Made by a program: the position numbers and the translations under genes
Shown: positions 32,705 to 43,318 of the stretch, in pieces
How the letters are laid out: each line of letters opens with the position of its first letter
How positions within the stretch are numbered: the stretch's first letter is position 1
Source of the DNA: Haemophilus parainfluenzae
Lineage (GTDB): Bacteria; Pseudomonadota; Gammaproteobacteria; Enterobacterales; Pasteurellaceae
Direction of reading: 5' to 3'
NCBI RefSeq assembly: GCF_036288925.1
Contig: NZ_CP127167.1
Location: 248,001 to 312,000 of the forward strand
Length of the DNA: 64,000 nt
Notes under the pieces: model-generated
Told to the model about the DNA's origin: nothing
Databases searched by the model: none
What the model saw: the letters and a program-made list of their open reading frames with translations, nothing else

Positions 32705-33343
32705 ATGAATACTCAATCTAATTCATTGCTTACTGAACCTTGGTTATCTTGGGCTATCGAAATTCAAAGCATTGCACAAAACGGGCTAACTTATTGCAAA
32801 AATATCTATGATATTGAACGCTATGAACGCTTGCGGGATTTGTCTGCTGAAATGCTCGCTTATAAAACAGCCATACCCAAAGAAACTGTCAAATCGTTTT
32901 TCTGCAATGGGTCTGGTTATCAAACCCCTAAAATCGATTCGCGCGCAGCTATTTTCAAAGATGATAAAATTTTATTAGTACAAGAAAATGATGGACTTTG
33001 GTCACTGCCTGGCGGCTGGATAGATGTGCTAGAAACCATTCATAGTAATACGATTAAAGAAGTACGCGAAGAAGCGGGGCTTAATGTTAAACCGACTTTC
33101 ATTATTGCTATTCACGAACAACATAAACGCAATTTTCCGCCTTTTGCGCATCCTGTACTCAAAACCTTTGTCATGTGCGAACCATTAAGTGGCGAATTTC
33201 AACCAAATAGTGAAACCGTTCAATCTGCCTATTTTACGTTGAATGAACTGCCACCAATGAATGAAGAAAAAAATACGCCCGCACAGGTTGAACTTTGCTT
33301 TCAAGCACACCATAGTAGTCACTGGACTACACAATTTGATTAG
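32705..33343 (+). CDS. Nudix hydrolase with N-terminal helical domain
   Basis: 212 residues. An N-terminal domain of about 70 residues typical of the ADP-ribose pyrophosphatase-like NUDIX subfamily precedes the Nudix box at about residues 103-125 (GGWIDVLE, then KEVREEAGL). In the box the usual Arg of REUxEE is Lys, but the metal-binding Glu residues are present. Substrate unknown. Start follows AGGGAG. First gene of a closely packed run with 4-8-base gaps. Confidence 0.85.
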   Translation: MNTQSNSLLTEPWLSWAIEIQSIAQNGLTYCKNIYDIERYERLRDLSAEMLAYKTAIPKETVKSFFCNGSGYQTPKIDSRAAIFKDDKILLVQENDGLWSLPGGWIDVLETIHSNTIKEVREEAGLNVKPTFIIAIHEQHKRNFPPFAHPVLKTFVMCEPLSGEFQPNSETVQSAYFTLNELPPMNEEKNTPAQVELCFQAHHSSHWTTQFD

Positions 33344-33351
33344 GAAATACC

Positions 33352-33771
33352 ATGTTACATTTAACCCTCGAAGATCAACTCTTTCTCGGTCAAGCAAAGC
33401 AAGTAGGCACACATTCAACTGTACATGACCATTTGGCGGTAATGTTTGAAGATGACGGTGAAACGGGCTATTTTTATGCATTAGATATGCGTCAAAATGC
33501 GCAGCCTGTTGTCGATTGCTTACATGTTTATAACGTCGATAACACAAGCAATCACCACGAAGCACGTAAATTAGAAATCTGCTGGGATGAAAGTGGTTAT
33601 TTAGCCTTATTGCTCATTAACGGCTATCCGCATGCCGTATTTGATTTTGCTCATTTGATCGGCTATAACACTAACAAACATCCTCAGCCTGACTTAATGA
33701 GCATGTGGACACACGAAGAAATCACCAATGAACGTGCGACAGCATGGCTTGGTGTCAATACCATTAAATAG
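33352..33771 (+). CDS. DUF2251 protein
   Basis: 139 residues, small soluble acidic protein that fits DUF2251 (FEDDGETGYFYALD, PVVDCLHVYNV, LLINGYPHAVFDF, EEITNERATAWLG). Function not known. It lies 8 bases after the Nudix gene and 8 before yigB, so all three are cotranscribed. No signal peptide or membrane helix. Confidence 0.75.
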   Translation: MLHLTLEDQLFLGQAKQVGTHSTVHDHLAVMFEDDGETGYFYALDMRQNAQPVVDCLHVYNVDNTSNHHEARKLEICWDESGYLALLLINGYPHAVFDFAHLIGYNTNKHPQPDLMSMWTHEEITNERATAWLGVNTIK

Positions 33772-33779
33772 GATTAACT

Positions 33780-34487
33780 ATGCGATTTTACCGAGGTCTT
33801 CAGCCTTTCAAGGTCATGAGTTTTGATCTTGATGACACCCTTTACGATAATAGTGATGTCATTCGTTTGGCCGAAGAACGCTTTCTTCAATGTGTACAAG
33901 AACACGCACAACTGAGCGAGCTTACCTCAGAATATTGGCGAGAATGGAAATGGCAACTGGCGGAGAAAGATCCCTTGATTGCTGAAGATGTGATCGCCTG
34001 GCGGGTCGAAACGTTACGACACTTACTGGCGCATCATAGTAAAAGTGCGGTTGAAATTGACCGCACTTTGGCCATCGCTATGGAAGAATTTATTGAATGG
34101 CGGCATAAAATTGATGTACCCGCAGAAAGCATTGAAGTGCTGAATCAACTGAAAGATCGCTACCTGCTAAGCGTAATTACTAACGGCAATGTGATTGCAA
34201 CACGTATTGGATTTGAACACTTTCAACTGAGTTTACGTGGAGGAGAGCAAGGCAGAGCGAAACCTCATCAAGATTTGTTCCACCAAACCGCCGATCATTT
34301 TGGCATAAAACCGAGTGAAATTTTACATATTGGTGATAACTTAACCACGGATGTTCAAGGCGCCATTCAAGCTGGCTGCCAAGCTGTATGGATTAATTTA
34401 TCAGGCAAAGCTCTCAATTCATTTACTGAAGCAAGTGTTTTGCCTACATTAGAAATCAATCATTTAACTGAATTATTAACACTTTAA
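33780..34487 (+). CDS. yigB: HAD-family phosphatase YigB
   Basis: 235 residues. HAD phosphatase similar along its length to E. coli YigB (MRFYR..., FDLDDTLYDN, ITNGN, GDNLTTDVQGAIQAG). YigB can act in riboflavin synthesis on 5-amino-6-(5-phosphoribitylamino)uracil. In E. coli it is next to xerC; here it lies in a different operon. An inverted pair of uptake signals occurs inside the coding sequence (34041-34070). Confidence 0.88.
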   Translation: MRFYRGLQPFKVMSFDLDDTLYDNSDVIRLAEERFLQCVQEHAQLSELTSEYWREWKWQLAEKDPLIAEDVIAWRVETLRHLLAHHSKSAVEIDRTLAIAMEEFIEWRHKIDVPAESIEVLNQLKDRYLLSVITNGNVIATRIGFEHFQLSLRGGEQGRAKPHQDLFHQTADHFGIKPSEILHIGDNLTTDVQGAIQAGCQAVWINLSGKALNSFTEASVLPTLEINHLTELLTL

Positions 34488-34491
34488 CCCT

Positions 34492-35121
34492 ATGATAAAA
34501 AAGAAAAATCAAGTTCTCGTCAGCCTTTCTATTGTGGCTTTATTGGGCGGCTGCTCAGAAGAGCAAGTTCAACGTGATGTTTATAACAGCCTTGAGGATT
34601 GTTTAGCTGATTGGCAAAAAATTGAATTATGCGAAGCTGACCAATCTAATGAAAATAACAGCAGCACAACTACACATGCTGGATCTGGCTCCTCTCTCTC
34701 GGGCAATTTAAATACACGTCCAAGCAATAATAGTGAATGGTCAGAAGACAATCAGACCGTCAAACAAACCTTAAATCCAGATGGCGCAACTCACTCTGGC
34801 AACTCAAGCGGTTCTGAGGGAACAAGCCACACGAGTTCTGCAACAGGAGAAGGACACGGTAGTATGGGCAGTGCGATTGCAGGTGCCGCAATGGGTTATA
34901 TGATCGCGCGTACGATGGGCTCATTTTTAGGTCCAAGCTACAATCCAAGTAACCGTGCCGTTTCAACGCCAACGGGCCAAGTTATTCAACCGCAAACTAA
35001 TCGTTCTGTCGGTAAACCTGTATTAGTGAAAGGTAATGCAGGCAGCACTTACAGCAAACCAGTTTCACGCGGTGGCTTTAAAAGCTCAAATTCAAGCAGC
35101 AGCCGTAGCTCAGGCGGTTAA
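34492..35121 (+). CDS. ygiB: YgiB-like DUF1190 lipoprotein
   Basis: 209 residues. Signal peptide with lipobox LLGGC (Cys21), a YNSLEDCLADW segment matching the Cys-pair region of E. coli YgiB, a Ser/Gly/Asn/Thr-rich low-complexity middle, a Gly/Ala/Met stretch (AIAGAAMGYMIARTMG) and a Ser-rich end. It lies 4 bases after yigB and 2 before ygiC. YgiB and YgiC occur as neighbours in many enterobacteria. Function unknown. Confidence 0.8.
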   Translation: MIKKKNQVLVSLSIVALLGGCSEEQVQRDVYNSLEDCLADWQKIELCEADQSNENNSSTTTHAGSGSSLSGNLNTRPSNNSEWSEDNQTVKQTLNPDGATHSGNSSGSEGTSHTSSATGEGHGSMGSAIAGAAMGYMIARTMGSFLGPSYNPSNRAVSTPTGQVIQPQTNRSVGKPVLVKGNAGSTYSKPVSRGGFKSSNSSSSRSSGG

Positions 35122-35123
35122 AT

Positions 35124-36305
35124 ATGAAACGAATCACCGGTTTTCCCACTCGCCCCGATATGGTGCAACAATTATTAGATGTGGGCTTTGATTACTATAA
35201 TCTGCCTTCCTCTGATGGCTCGCATTATTGGTCGGATAATGTAGCGTATGAATTTACCTTAGCTGAAATCGATCACATTGAAGATGCTACCAACGAATTG
35301 CATGCAATGTGTATGGATTTTGTTGCCGATGAAATTAAACAAGGTGATTATGCCCATTATCGCTTCACCGATTTACAGAAAAATCTGATTGAACAAACAT
35401 GGGCTAAAAACGTACCGCACTTATATGGCCGTTTTGATTTTGGTTATGACGGCGAAAACCTCAAAATGTTTGAATACAATGCCGACACCCCTACTTCCCT
35501 GCTTGAAGCTGCTGTGGTGCAATGGCAATGGTTAGAGCAAATTGAAGGCTTAGCACATCGTGACCAATTCAATTGGATTCACGAAGAATTACTCAATCGC
35601 TTTCAGTTTATTCAACAGCAAACAGGGCTAAACGATTTCCATTTTAGTGCCATGCAAGAAGCGGGCCGTGAAGATTGGGGCAATATCGATTACTTGGCGG
35701 ATGTGGCTTACAACGCAGGTTGGCATATTCATCAACTTGCCATTGAAGATGTTGGCTACGATAAAGACAGTCAGCAATTCCTCGATCTGAATAATCAACC
35801 TATTGATTGTTTATTTAAGCTCTATCCGCTTGAATGGATGACTACGACAGAATATGCACCACACATGCTTAATTCATCCACCACTTTTATTGAACCCGCG
35901 TGGAAATTACTATTAAGTAATAAAGTGCTATTAGAGAAATTGTGGCAAAAACATCCAAACCACCCTTTATTACTACCCGCTTACTTTAGTAAACATGATA
36001 TTACCGATCGCCAATCAATATGGGTGAAAAAACCGACGTTAGGTCGTGAAGGCGCCAATGTTTCTTACTATGAAAAACGTAATGGTCTGGAATTTGCCGC
36101 CAAAGGTAGCGAACATTCAGCCTTTTACGATCAAGCTGGTTACATCTATCAACAAAAATTTGAACTGCCAAATTTTGATGGCATGTACCCTATGATTGGT
36201 TCTTGGGTAGTGGGTGATGTGGCTTGTGGCATTGGATTGAGAGAAGATTTTACCCCAGTTACTGGCAATGATAGTCACTTCATTCCGCATTACTTTGTGG
36301 AATAA
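35124..36305 (+). CDS. ygiC: YgiC, glutathionylspermidine-synthase-like ATP-grasp ligase
   Basis: 393 residues of the GSP_synth family. The ATP-grasp C-terminal half includes FGYDGENLKMFEYNADTPTS (cited as FGYDGENLKMFEYN), VKKPTLGREGANV and GSWVVGDVACGIG. It lacks the amidase domain of GspSA. Family homology suggests ATP-dependent amide bond formation, but YgiC-type proteins have no firmly known product. Coupled to ygiB (2-base gap). Confidence 0.87.
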   Translation: MKRITGFPTRPDMVQQLLDVGFDYYNLPSSDGSHYWSDNVAYEFTLAEIDHIEDATNELHAMCMDFVADEIKQGDYAHYRFTDLQKNLIEQTWAKNVPHLYGRFDFGYDGENLKMFEYNADTPTSLLEAAVVQWQWLEQIEGLAHRDQFNWIHEELLNRFQFIQQQTGLNDFHFSAMQEAGREDWGNIDYLADVAYNAGWHIHQLAIEDVGYDKDSQQFLDLNNQPIDCLFKLYPLEWMTTTEYAPHMLNSSTTFIEPAWKLLLSNKVLLEKLWQKHPNHPLLLPAYFSKHDITDRQSIWVKKPTLGREGANVSYYEKRNGLEFAAKGSEHSAFYDQAGYIYQQKFELPNFDGMYPMIGSWVVGDVACGIGLREDFTPVTGNDSHFIPHYFVE

Positions 36306-36353
36306 AAACAACGCAAAAACTGACCGCACTTAACAGATAATAAGGAGATAAAT

Positions 36354-37499
36354 ATGTATCCATTTAGTTTTCAAAACCCTACTCGCATTGAATTTGGTCT
36401 CGATAAAGAAAAAGAGATGGGTAAATATATGCATGAATACGGTGCAAAAAAGGCCTTAATTATCTATGGTAGTGAACGTGTCAAACAATCCGGTTTATTT
36501 GAAGATGTGGCGAAAAGCTTACGTGAACATGGCATTGAATACATTGAATGTGGTGGCGTAAAAAGCAACCCGACAATCAGTAAAGTTCGTGAAGCCGTTG
36601 CAATGGCGAAAGACTTTGGAGCTGACAGCGTGTTGAGTATCGGTGGTGGCTCTTGCCTTGATAGTGCGAAAGCGATCGCAGCGGGTGCGTGCTATGAGGG
36701 TGATACTTGGGACTTTTTTAAAGGCACACCGGTGCAAAAAGCATTAATGATTTTCGATGTAATCACCCTTGCGGCAACAGGCAGTGAAATGAACTGGGGA
36801 GCCGTCATTACCAATGAAGAAACACAGCAAAAATATTCAATTCACAGCAATCATTTATTCCCAAAAGTATCTGTCATTAACCCGAAATTGCAAGCGACCG
36901 TCAGTCGTGATTATTTAGTGTATTCTGCCGCAGATATTATTGCTCATTCTATTGAAGCCTATTTCACAGCTGAATATCGTCCTGAAATTATTGATTTCTT
37001 AGTAGAAAGCAATATTAAAACTGTTATTCGTACGACTGAAATCTTGCTCAATGATCCACAAGATCTCAATGCGCGTGGCGAATTTGCCTGGGCGGCTACA
37101 CTGGCGTTGAACGGTTTAACGCATTTAGGTATCTCACCTTACGGTTTCCCAAATCATATGATTGAGCATTCCATGAGTGCGATTTCAGATGTACCCCATG
37201 GCGCAGGGCTCTCTGTAATTATGACTGCGTGGATGCAATGGTATCAATCTCAAAGACCTGCTCAATTCAAACGCTTTGCTAAAGAAATATTTGGCTTAGA
37301 TAAGGCTGAAGAGGGTATTCAAGCCTTAAAAGCTTGGTTTGATAAAATCGGTACACCAACCCGCCTTGAACAACTTAACATTGATGATAAAACCTTAGCT
37401 GAAATTGTTGATAATGCGGTTCAAACTGCGATTAAGGCGAAAATGGATAAGATTTATACCAAAGAAGCTATTGAAGCAATTTTCGCTTTAGCGAAGTAA
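36354..37499 (+). CDS. Iron-containing alcohol dehydrogenase (BDH/YqhD type)
   Basis: 381 residues. Group III NAD(P)-dependent alcohol dehydrogenase near butanol dehydrogenase and YqhD. Nucleotide site SIGGGSCLDSAKAI; ATGSEMN; metal region with Asp and His in ADIIAHSIEAY, then NHMIEHSMSAISDVPHGAGL. AAGGAG lies 8 bases before the ATG. A 48-base gap with an uptake signal separates it from ygiC, so it may be the operon's last gene. Probably an aldehyde-detoxifying reductase; substrate not known. Confidence 0.88.
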   Translation: MYPFSFQNPTRIEFGLDKEKEMGKYMHEYGAKKALIIYGSERVKQSGLFEDVAKSLREHGIEYIECGGVKSNPTISKVREAVAMAKDFGADSVLSIGGGSCLDSAKAIAAGACYEGDTWDFFKGTPVQKALMIFDVITLAATGSEMNWGAVITNEETQQKYSIHSNHLFPKVSVINPKLQATVSRDYLVYSAADIIAHSIEAYFTAEYRPEIIDFLVESNIKTVIRTTEILLNDPQDLNARGEFAWAATLALNGLTHLGISPYGFPNHMIEHSMSAISDVPHGAGLSVIMTAWMQWYQSQRPAQFKRFAKEIFGLDKAEEGIQALKAWFDKIGTPTRLEQLNIDDKTLAEIVDNAVQTAIKAKMDKIYTKEAIEAIFALAK

Positions 37500-37510
37500 T
37501 CTCTCATAAG

Positions 37511-37557
37511 AAAGAGCGGTCAAATTCAAAATATAATGAAATTTGAGCGCTCTTTTT
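37511..37557 (+). terminator. Terminator after alcohol dehydrogenase gene
   Basis: AAAGAGCGGTCAAATTC pairs with GAAATTTGAGCGCTCTTT imperfectly and is followed by a T run. Confidence 0.75.
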
Positions 37558-37590
37558 ATATTCTCAACATTTCACTTATTGAAAAGCATG

Positions 37591-37629
37591 TAAAAAATAA
37601 CCGCACTTTAGTTACCCAAAGTGCGGTTA
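37591..37629 (-). terminator. Paired-USS terminator after rplA
   Basis: TAACCGCACTTT (37598-37609) / AAAGTGCGGTTA (37618-37629), perfect 12-bp stem, with TTTTTTA after it on the minus strand. Confidence 0.9.
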
Positions 37630-37654
37630 ATTTGAATTAAGTTTTAACGCTTAA

Positions 37655-38344
37655 TTATAGTGAAGCTTGATCAACAGCCACACCAGCACCCATAGTTGTA
37701 GAGATGCTTACTTTCTTGATAAAGATACCTTTTGCAGTAGTTGGTTTTGCTTTGTTTAAAGCAGCCAATAATGCTTGAAGGTTTTCTTTTAATTGAACTT
37801 CAGAGAAGTTTGCTTTACCAATTGTTGTGTGGATGATACCGTTTTTATCGTTACGATAACGGATCTGACCAGATTTAGCATTTTTAACTGCTTCAGCAAC
37901 GTTTGGTGTTACGGTACCAACTTTAGGGTTTGGCATTAAACCACGTGGGCCTAATACTTGACCTAATTGACCAACAACACGCATTGCATCAGGAGAAGCG
38001 ATAACAACGTCAAAGTTCATTTCGCCTTTTTTGATTTGCTCTGCTAAATCTTCCATACCGACTAAATCAGCGCCAGCTTCTTTAGCTGCATCTGCGTTAG
38101 CACCTTGGGTGAACACAGCTACGCGTACTTCACGACCTGTACCGTGTGGTAATACAGTTGCACCACGAACGTTTTGGTCTGATTTACGAGGATCGATACC
38201 TAAGTTTACTGCAACGTCAACACTTTCAACGAATTTAGCCGTTGCGAATTGTTTTAATAACGCAATTGCTTCGTTGATTTCGTATGCTTTAGTAGAATCT
38301 ACGCCAGCTTTGATTGCTTTCATTTTTTTAGTCAATTTAGCCAT
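37655..38344 (-). CDS. rplA: Ribosomal protein L1
   Basis: 229 residues, normal L1 length. Binds the 23S L1 stalk and represses its own operon by binding the rplK leader. Conserved: [17 protein letters not shown]-like [35 protein letters not shown]. 4-base gap from rplK. Confidence 0.98.
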   Translation of the reverse strand: MAKLTKKMKAIKAGVDSTKAYEINEAIALLKQFATAKFVESVDVAVNLGIDPRKSDQNVRGATVLPHGTGREVRVAVFTQGANADAAKEAGADLVGMEDLAEQIKKGEMNFDVVIASPDAMRVVGQLGQVLGPRGLMPNPKVGTVTPNVAEAVKNAKSGQIRYRNDKNGIIHTTIGKANFSEVQLKENLQALLAALNKAKPTTAKGIFIKKVSISTTMGAGVAVDQASL

Positions 38345-38348
38345 CGTA

Positions 38349-38777
38349 TTATTCCTCCACCACTAAGCCCATTGAGCGAGCAGTACCAGCAATTGATTTC
38401 ATTTTAGTTTCGATAGTCGCACCAGTCATATCTGCTGCTTTAGTCTCAGCGATTTGACGAACTTGATCTAAAGTTACTTTACCCACTTTATCTTTGTTCG
38501 GTTTACCAGAACCAGATTTGATACCTGCAGCTTTTTTCAATAATACTGCTGCTGGTGGAGTTTTAGTAATGAAAGTGAATGAACGGTCTGCATATACAGT
38601 GATAACAACCGGAATCGGTAAACCTTTTTCTAAGCTCTCAGTACGAGCGTTGAATGCTTTACAGAATTCCATGATGTTCACACCTTGTTGACCTAATGCA
38701 GGACCAACTGGTGGTGATGGGTTTGCCATACCCGCTGCAACTTGCAACTTAACGTATGCTTGGACTTTTTTTGCCAT
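38349..38777 (-). CDS. rplK: Ribosomal protein L11
   Basis: 142 residues. Part of the GTPase-associated centre; also needed for RelA activation. N-terminal [19 protein letters not shown] and C-terminal [14 protein letters not shown] are typical. First gene of the rplK-rplA operon, separated from nusG by a hairpin. Confidence 0.98.
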   Translation of the reverse strand: MAKKVQAYVKLQVAAGMANPSPPVGPALGQQGVNIMEFCKAFNARTESLEKGLPIPVVITVYADRSFTFITKTPPAAVLLKKAAGIKSGSGKPNKDKVGKVTLDQVRQIAETKAADMTGATIETKMKSIAGTARSMGLVVEE

Positions 38778-38796
38778 TTTTTAGTTTCCTCTAAAT

Positions 38797-38824
38797 GGGT
38801 GATAACGCCGAAATCGGCTCCCCT
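38797..38824 (-). promoter_or_regulatory. Candidate L1-binding leader of rplK-rplA mRNA
   Basis: On the minus strand the leader just before the rplK ribosome site contains a GCCGA/TCGGC hairpin flanked by GGGGA upstream and ATCACCC downstream, able to form a second helix separated by an asymmetric bulge. L1 autoregulates through such a leader in gamma-proteobacteria. Assigned from position and fold only. Confidence 0.4.
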
Positions 38825-38893
38825 GTTAATGAAAGGCTGTATTTTAATTAATCAGCCTCGAAATTTCAAGCAGAAAAACTACTCGAAAAACAA

Positions 38894-38916
38894 CCGCACT
38901 TTATTTTTAAGTGCGG
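38894..38916 (-). terminator. Paired-USS hairpin after nusG
   Basis: CCGCACTT / AAGTGCGG, 8-bp stem between nusG and the rplK leader. The T tract on the minus strand is modest. Confidence 0.6.
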
Positions 38917-38947
38917 CCATTAAATTTCTTATTTTGGTAAAGGGAAA

Positions 38948-39505
38948 TTAACGTGTTTTTTCTACTTGACCAAATTCAAGCTCAACGGGTGTTGCACGAC
39001 CGAAGATAGATACAGACACTTTTAAGCGACCTTTTTCGTAATCCACTTCTTCAACCGTACCATTAAAGTCAGCAAATGGACCTTCTGTCACACGCACTTC
39101 TTCACCTGGTTGATATTCTTTACGATGACGTGGTTTTTCAGCACTTTGCTCTAAACGATTTAAAATTAAATCTGCTTCACGTTTAGAAATTGGCGCAGGC
39201 TTATCTGGTGTACCACCGATAAAGCCCATTACACGTGGTACGCTTTTCACTAAGTGCCATGTGTCATCATTCATTGCCATTTCAACTAATACATAGCCGG
39301 GGAAGAATTTACGTTCGCTTTTACGGCGCTTACCCGCAACATTTTCAACAACTTCTTCAGTCGGCACTAACACTTCACCAAACTGATCTTCCATTTGTTG
39401 TTGTTTGATATATTCACGCAATGTGATTGCAACACGACTCTCAAAGCCTGAGAATGCTTGCAATACATACCAACGTTTTTTGGATACGTTTTCAGTTTCG
39501 CTCAT
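38948..39505 (-). CDS. nusG: Transcription factor NusG
   Basis: 185 residues. N-terminal NGN domain ([26 protein letters not shown]) and C-terminal KOW domain ([21 protein letters not shown]). Links RNA polymerase to Rho or the ribosome. One base after secE on the same strand. Confidence 0.97.
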   Translation of the reverse strand: MSETENVSKKRWYVLQAFSGFESRVAITLREYIKQQQMEDQFGEVLVPTEEVVENVAGKRRKSERKFFPGYVLVEMAMNDDTWHLVKSVPRVMGFIGGTPDKPAPISKREADLILNRLEQSAEKPRHRKEYQPGEEVRVTEGPFADFNGTVEEVDYEKGRLKVSVSIFGRATPVELEFGQVEKTR

Positions 39506-39506
39506 T

Positions 39507-39923
39507 TTAGAATCTCAAATCGGTTAAGAAGTTAATCAATGCAATGATAATTGAATCTATTGCCCAGAAGAATAAAGAGGTAAGCACGGTTACCCCAATA
39601 ACGATTAAAGTTGTTTGACGTGTTTCTGCACGAGTGGGCCATACCACTTTACGACCTTCAACTTTTGCTTCGCTAAAGAATGTACGAGCTTTTGTACCTT
39701 GATTAGTAATTGCAGCTAAACCAAAGGCAATTAATAAAGCGACAACTACGCCAACTACACGTACAGGTAAAGAGAAGGCGTCTTTAAAATAAACGTTACC
39801 AATCGCTGCAGCAGTAAAAAATGCCACAGAAAGAATCCAAAGAAACGTATTTAAGCCTTTTGATTTTCCTTCTACGACTTGTTCTTGGTCGTGTTTCTTT
39901 TTCTCAACAATTTCAGTTGCCAT
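39507..39923 (-). CDS. secE: Preprotein translocase subunit SecE
   Basis: 138 residues with three membrane helices, the long form of gamma-proteobacteria. The conserved cytoplasmic amphipathic segment is [18 protein letters not shown] before the last helix. First gene of secE-nusG; no trpT tRNA gene is seen upstream. Confidence 0.96.
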   Translation of the reverse strand: MATEIVEKKKHDQEQVVEGKSKGLNTFLWILSVAFFTAAAIGNVYFKDAFSLPVRVVGVVVALLIAFGLAAITNQGTKARTFFSEAKVEGRKVVWPTRAETRQTTLIVIGVTVLTSLFFWAIDSIIIALINFLTDLRF

Positions 39924-40044
39924 AAGTGAATCCGTATAAAATAAGGGATAAATAATTTTTAGATTAATTTTAGAACGTGCGATTGTAGCATTTTCTTTCG
40001 GGATTGCCTATGAAAAATGTTAGAAAAAACAACCGCACTTTCTA

Positions 40045-41283
40045 TTAGTTTTTATATTCGAGCTTCGGTGGTTTGTTATCAACGATAGTTTCTTCATCCA
40101 CAATCACTTTTTGCAAGTTTTCGATTGAAGGTAAATCATACATCGTATCTAACAACACAGCCTCAACGATTGAGCGTAAACCACGTGCACCGGTTTTACG
40201 TTCAAGGGCTTTTTTCGCCATCGCTTTTAATGCTTCTGGGGTGAATTCAAGCTCCACATCTTCTAAGCCAAATAATGCTTGATATTGTTTGGTCAGTGCA
40301 TTTTTTGGTTGAGTCAGGATCTGAATTAACGCCTCTTCATCTAATTCGCTTAATGGCGCAATCATTGGAAGACGACCAATAAATTCTGGAATCAAACCGA
40401 ATTTCATTAAATCATCCGGCTCAACTTGGCGGAATAATTCAGAAAGATTTTCTTTCTCTTCTTCTTTCTCTACTTTCGCATCAAAACCAATCCCGGTGTC
40501 AGTTTGTGTACGCTTACCGATAATTTTATCTAAGCCGGCAAATGCCCCACCACAAATAAAGAGGATTTTTGAGGTATCCACTTTCAACATTTCTTGTTGA
40601 GGGTGTTTACGTCCACCTTGTGGCGGTACAGATGCGATAGTGCCTTCAATTAATTTTAACAAGGCTTGTTGCACACCTTCGCCAGATACATCACGAGTAA
40701 TAGACGCACCTTCTGATTTACGGCTGATTTTATCAATTTCATCAATATAGATAATGCCCTGCTCTGCTTTTTCCGTATCGTAATCGCAGTTTTGCAATAA
40801 TTTTTGCAGCACGTTTTCCACGTCTTCGCCCACATAACCAGCTTCAGTTAACGTCGTCGCATCAGCCATAGCAAAAGGTACATTTAAACGGCGCGCCAAA
40901 GTTTGAGCTAATAAGGTTTTACCACTACCTGTTGGACCGATTAACAAGATGTTACTTTTACCTAATTCCACATCATTGCTTTGGTGGTTCGTACGTAAGC
41001 GTTTATAGTGATTGTAAACCGCCACTGACAAGACTTTTTTCGCATAATCTTGTCCAATCACATAATCGTCTAAGTGAGCACGAATTTCGTGCGGTGTCGG
41101 TAATTTTTCTTCAACTGCTAGTTCGCTAGGTGTTTTGATTTCTCCACTGTCTTCCAACATACTGTGGCAAAGCTCGATACACTCGTTACAAATATAACCC
41201 TCTGTACCTGCAATTAATTTACCTACTTCACTTTTTTCTCTTCCGCAGAAAGAACAGTGAAGATCGTTATCATTTGTTGTCAT
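40045..41283 (-). CDS. clpX: ClpX ATPase, unfoldase subunit of ClpXP
   Basis: 412 residues. N-terminal zinc-binding domain with four Cys (CSFC, CNEC), AAA+ core with Walker [15 protein letters not shown], Walker B IIYIDEID, and the ClpP-binding IGF-type loop ([10 protein letters not shown]). Recognises tagged substrates and feeds them to ClpP. Lies 9 bases after clpP. Confidence 0.98.
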   Translation of the reverse strand: MTTNDNDLHCSFCGREKSEVGKLIAGTEGYICNECIELCHSMLEDSGEIKTPSELAVEEKLPTPHEIRAHLDDYVIGQDYAKKVLSVAVYNHYKRLRTNHQSNDVELGKSNILLIGPTGSGKTLLAQTLARRLNVPFAMADATTLTEAGYVGEDVENVLQKLLQNCDYDTEKAEQGIIYIDEIDKISRKSEGASITRDVSGEGVQQALLKLIEGTIASVPPQGGRKHPQQEMLKVDTSKILFICGGAFAGLDKIIGKRTQTDTGIGFDAKVEKEEEKENLSELFRQVEPDDLMKFGLIPEFIGRLPMIAPLSELDEEALIQILTQPKNALTKQYQALFGLEDVELEFTPEALKAMAKKALERKTGARGLRSIVEAVLLDTMYDLPSIENLQKVIVDEETIVDNKPPKLEYKN

Positions 41284-41292
41284 GTTAAATCC

Positions 41293-41874
41293 TTAACGTT
41301 TCATCAACACATCGTCCACTAAGCCGTAAGCTTTTGCTTCTTCCGCCGACATAAAGTTGTCACGATCAGTGTCTTTTTCGATACGCTCGATGTTTTGACC
41401 AGTATGGAAAGCAAGGCGCTCGTTTAAAGTATGCTTAATTTTAAGAATCTCTTGTGCGTGAATCTGAATATCTGATGCTTGTCCACGGAAACCACCTAAC
41501 GGTTGGTGAATCATCACTCGTGCATTCGGTAATGCAGCTCGTTTTCCTGCTACGCCTCCTGCAAGTAAAAATGCGCCCATTGAGCAAGCTTGGCCAATGC
41601 AAAGAGTACGCACATCTGGTTTAATAAATTGCATGGTATCGTAAATTGCCATACCCGCAGTCACTGAACCGCCTGGTGAGTTAATATAAATATTGATATC
41701 TTTTTTCGGATCTTCTGATTCTAAGAAAAGTAGCTGTGCCACGATCAAATTTGCCATACGATCTTCTACTTCACCACTCAAAAAGATCACGCGCTCTTTT
41801 AATAGGCGGGAATAAATGTCATACGAACGTTCACCACGAGAGGTTTGTTCGACAACCATAGGAATTACACTCAT
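41293..41874 (-). CDS. clpP: ClpP protease subunit
   Basis: 193 residues. Serine protease of ClpXP/ClpAP with the nucleophile Ser in [14 protein letters not shown], His in MIHQPLGG and the downstream Asp region (DRDNFM). Start [17 protein letters not shown] is standard. Order tig-clpP-clpX as in E. coli. Confidence 0.98.
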   Translation of the reverse strand: MSVIPMVVEQTSRGERSYDIYSRLLKERVIFLSGEVEDRMANLIVAQLLFLESEDPKKDINIYINSPGGSVTAGMAIYDTMQFIKPDVRTLCIGQACSMGAFLLAGGVAGKRAALPNARVMIHQPLGGFRGQASDIQIHAQEILKIKHTLNERLAFHTGQNIERIEKDTDRDNFMSAEEAKAYGLVDDVLMKR

Positions 41875-41940
41875 TTTTGCCCCTAAATATGTGCTAAAAA
41901 ATCGGGCAATATTCTACCCGAAAATCAGTAAAAACAAAAA

Positions 41941-41973
41941 TGCGGTCGCTTTTCATTGAAAAAAACGACCGCA
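41941..41973 (-). terminator. Hairpin after tig
   Basis: TGCGGTCG (41941-41948) / CGACCGCA (41966-41973), the arms being uptake signals, with a T-rich tail on the minus strand. Confidence 0.75.
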
Positions 41974-42019
41974 CTTTTCGATGATATACCTGTGAATTTA
42001 ATTCACGTGCTATCAATTA

Positions 42020-43318
42020 TTATGCTTGTGGATTCATGATCTCATCAAATGAAGACGCTTTTTCAGTCACTTGAGCTTTAGCAAGAACGGCATCAACTGC
42101 TTGTTCTTCTAATACTACATTGCGAATGTTGTTCATTAACTCTTCATTTTTGCTGTAATATTCAACTACTTCAGCGGGTTGTTCGTAAGCAGAAGCGATA
42201 TCCGCGATCATTGCTTTCGCACGTTCTTCATCCGCTTTCAATTCGTTTGATTTGATCACTTCAGAGAATAATAAACCGACTTGAACACGACGTTTTGCAT
42301 CAGCTTCAAATAATTCGCGTGGTAATTGTGCAGCTTGTTGTGCATTGCCACCGAAGCGTTGTGCGGCTTGGTTACGTAATACGTTGATTTCTTCTTCTAC
42401 TGCAGAAGCTGGAACATCAATTGGGTTTTGTTCGATTAAACCGTTGATGACTTGTTGTTTAACACGAGAAACTAACGCGTTTTTCAATTCACGTTCCATG
42501 TTTTTACGGATTTCTGCACGTAAATCTGCCACAGTTTTGGTGTTTGGACCAAATTTGGCAACGAACTCATCTGTTAATTCAGGTAATTCCATTTCTTCTA
42601 CTTTTTTCAAGGTGATCGCAAATTTTGCATCTTTACCTTTTAAGTTTTCAGAATGATATTCTGCTGGGAAAGTCACATTGATATCGAATTGTTCCCCTGC
42701 TTTGTGGTCTACGATGCCCTCTTCAAAACCAGGGATCATACGACCTTGGCCCATGAATAGAACGAAATCAGTTGCTTTACCGCCTTCGAATTCTTCGCCA
42801 TCTACTGAACCAACGAAGTCGATTGTTACGCGTGAATCTGCTTTCGCTGCAGCTTTGCTTTCAGCCCAAGTCGCTTGTTGTTTACGTAATACATCGATCA
42901 TTTTATCGATATCAGCTTCAGTGATTTCAACAGTTGGTTTCTCAACTTTGATGTTTTCTAAGCCTTTTAATTCAACTTCTGGGTACACTTCGAAAGTTGC
43001 AGTGAATGATAAATCTTTACCAGGTTCGAACGTTTCGATAGCGAAAGTTGGACGACCTGCAATGTTGATTTTCTCAGCGATTACTGCATCAAAAAAATGA
43101 CGTGGTAATAAATCGTTTAATACATCTTGGCGGATTGATGCGCCAAAACGTTGTTCAATGATGTGAGCTGGCACATGACCTTTACGGAAACCATCAACAC
43201 GTACATTTTTTGCTGCACGTTTAAATTCTTCACGAGTTGCTTTTTCTACAGCTTCAGCTGGAACGGTGATCGTCACACGACGCTCTAAACCTTGAGTTAT
43301 TTCAATATTTAATGACAT
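42020..43318 (-). CDS. tig: Trigger factor
   Basis: 432 residues. Ribosome-bound chaperone and prolyl isomerase. Ribosome-docking region ([16 protein letters not shown]; the GFRKG signature), FKBP domain ([18 protein letters not shown]), then the helical C-terminal domain. Start [10 protein letters not shown] follows GAGGTTACAA; a start 4 codons earlier is rejected. Confidence 0.97.
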   Translation of the reverse strand: MSLNIEITQGLERRVTITVPAEAVEKATREEFKRAAKNVRVDGFRKGHVPAHIIEQRFGASIRQDVLNDLLPRHFFDAVIAEKINIAGRPTFAIETFEPGKDLSFTATFEVYPEVELKGLENIKVEKPTVEITEADIDKMIDVLRKQQATWAESKAAAKADSRVTIDFVGSVDGEEFEGGKATDFVLFMGQGRMIPGFEEGIVDHKAGEQFDINVTFPAEYHSENLKGKDAKFAITLKKVEEMELPELTDEFVAKFGPNTKTVADLRAEIRKNMERELKNALVSRVKQQVINGLIEQNPIDVPASAVEEEINVLRNQAAQRFGGNAQQAAQLPRELFEADAKRRVQVGLLFSEVIKSNELKADEERAKAMIADIASAYEQPAEVVEYYSKNEELMNNIRNVVLEEQAVDAVLAKAQVTEKASSFDEIMNPQA

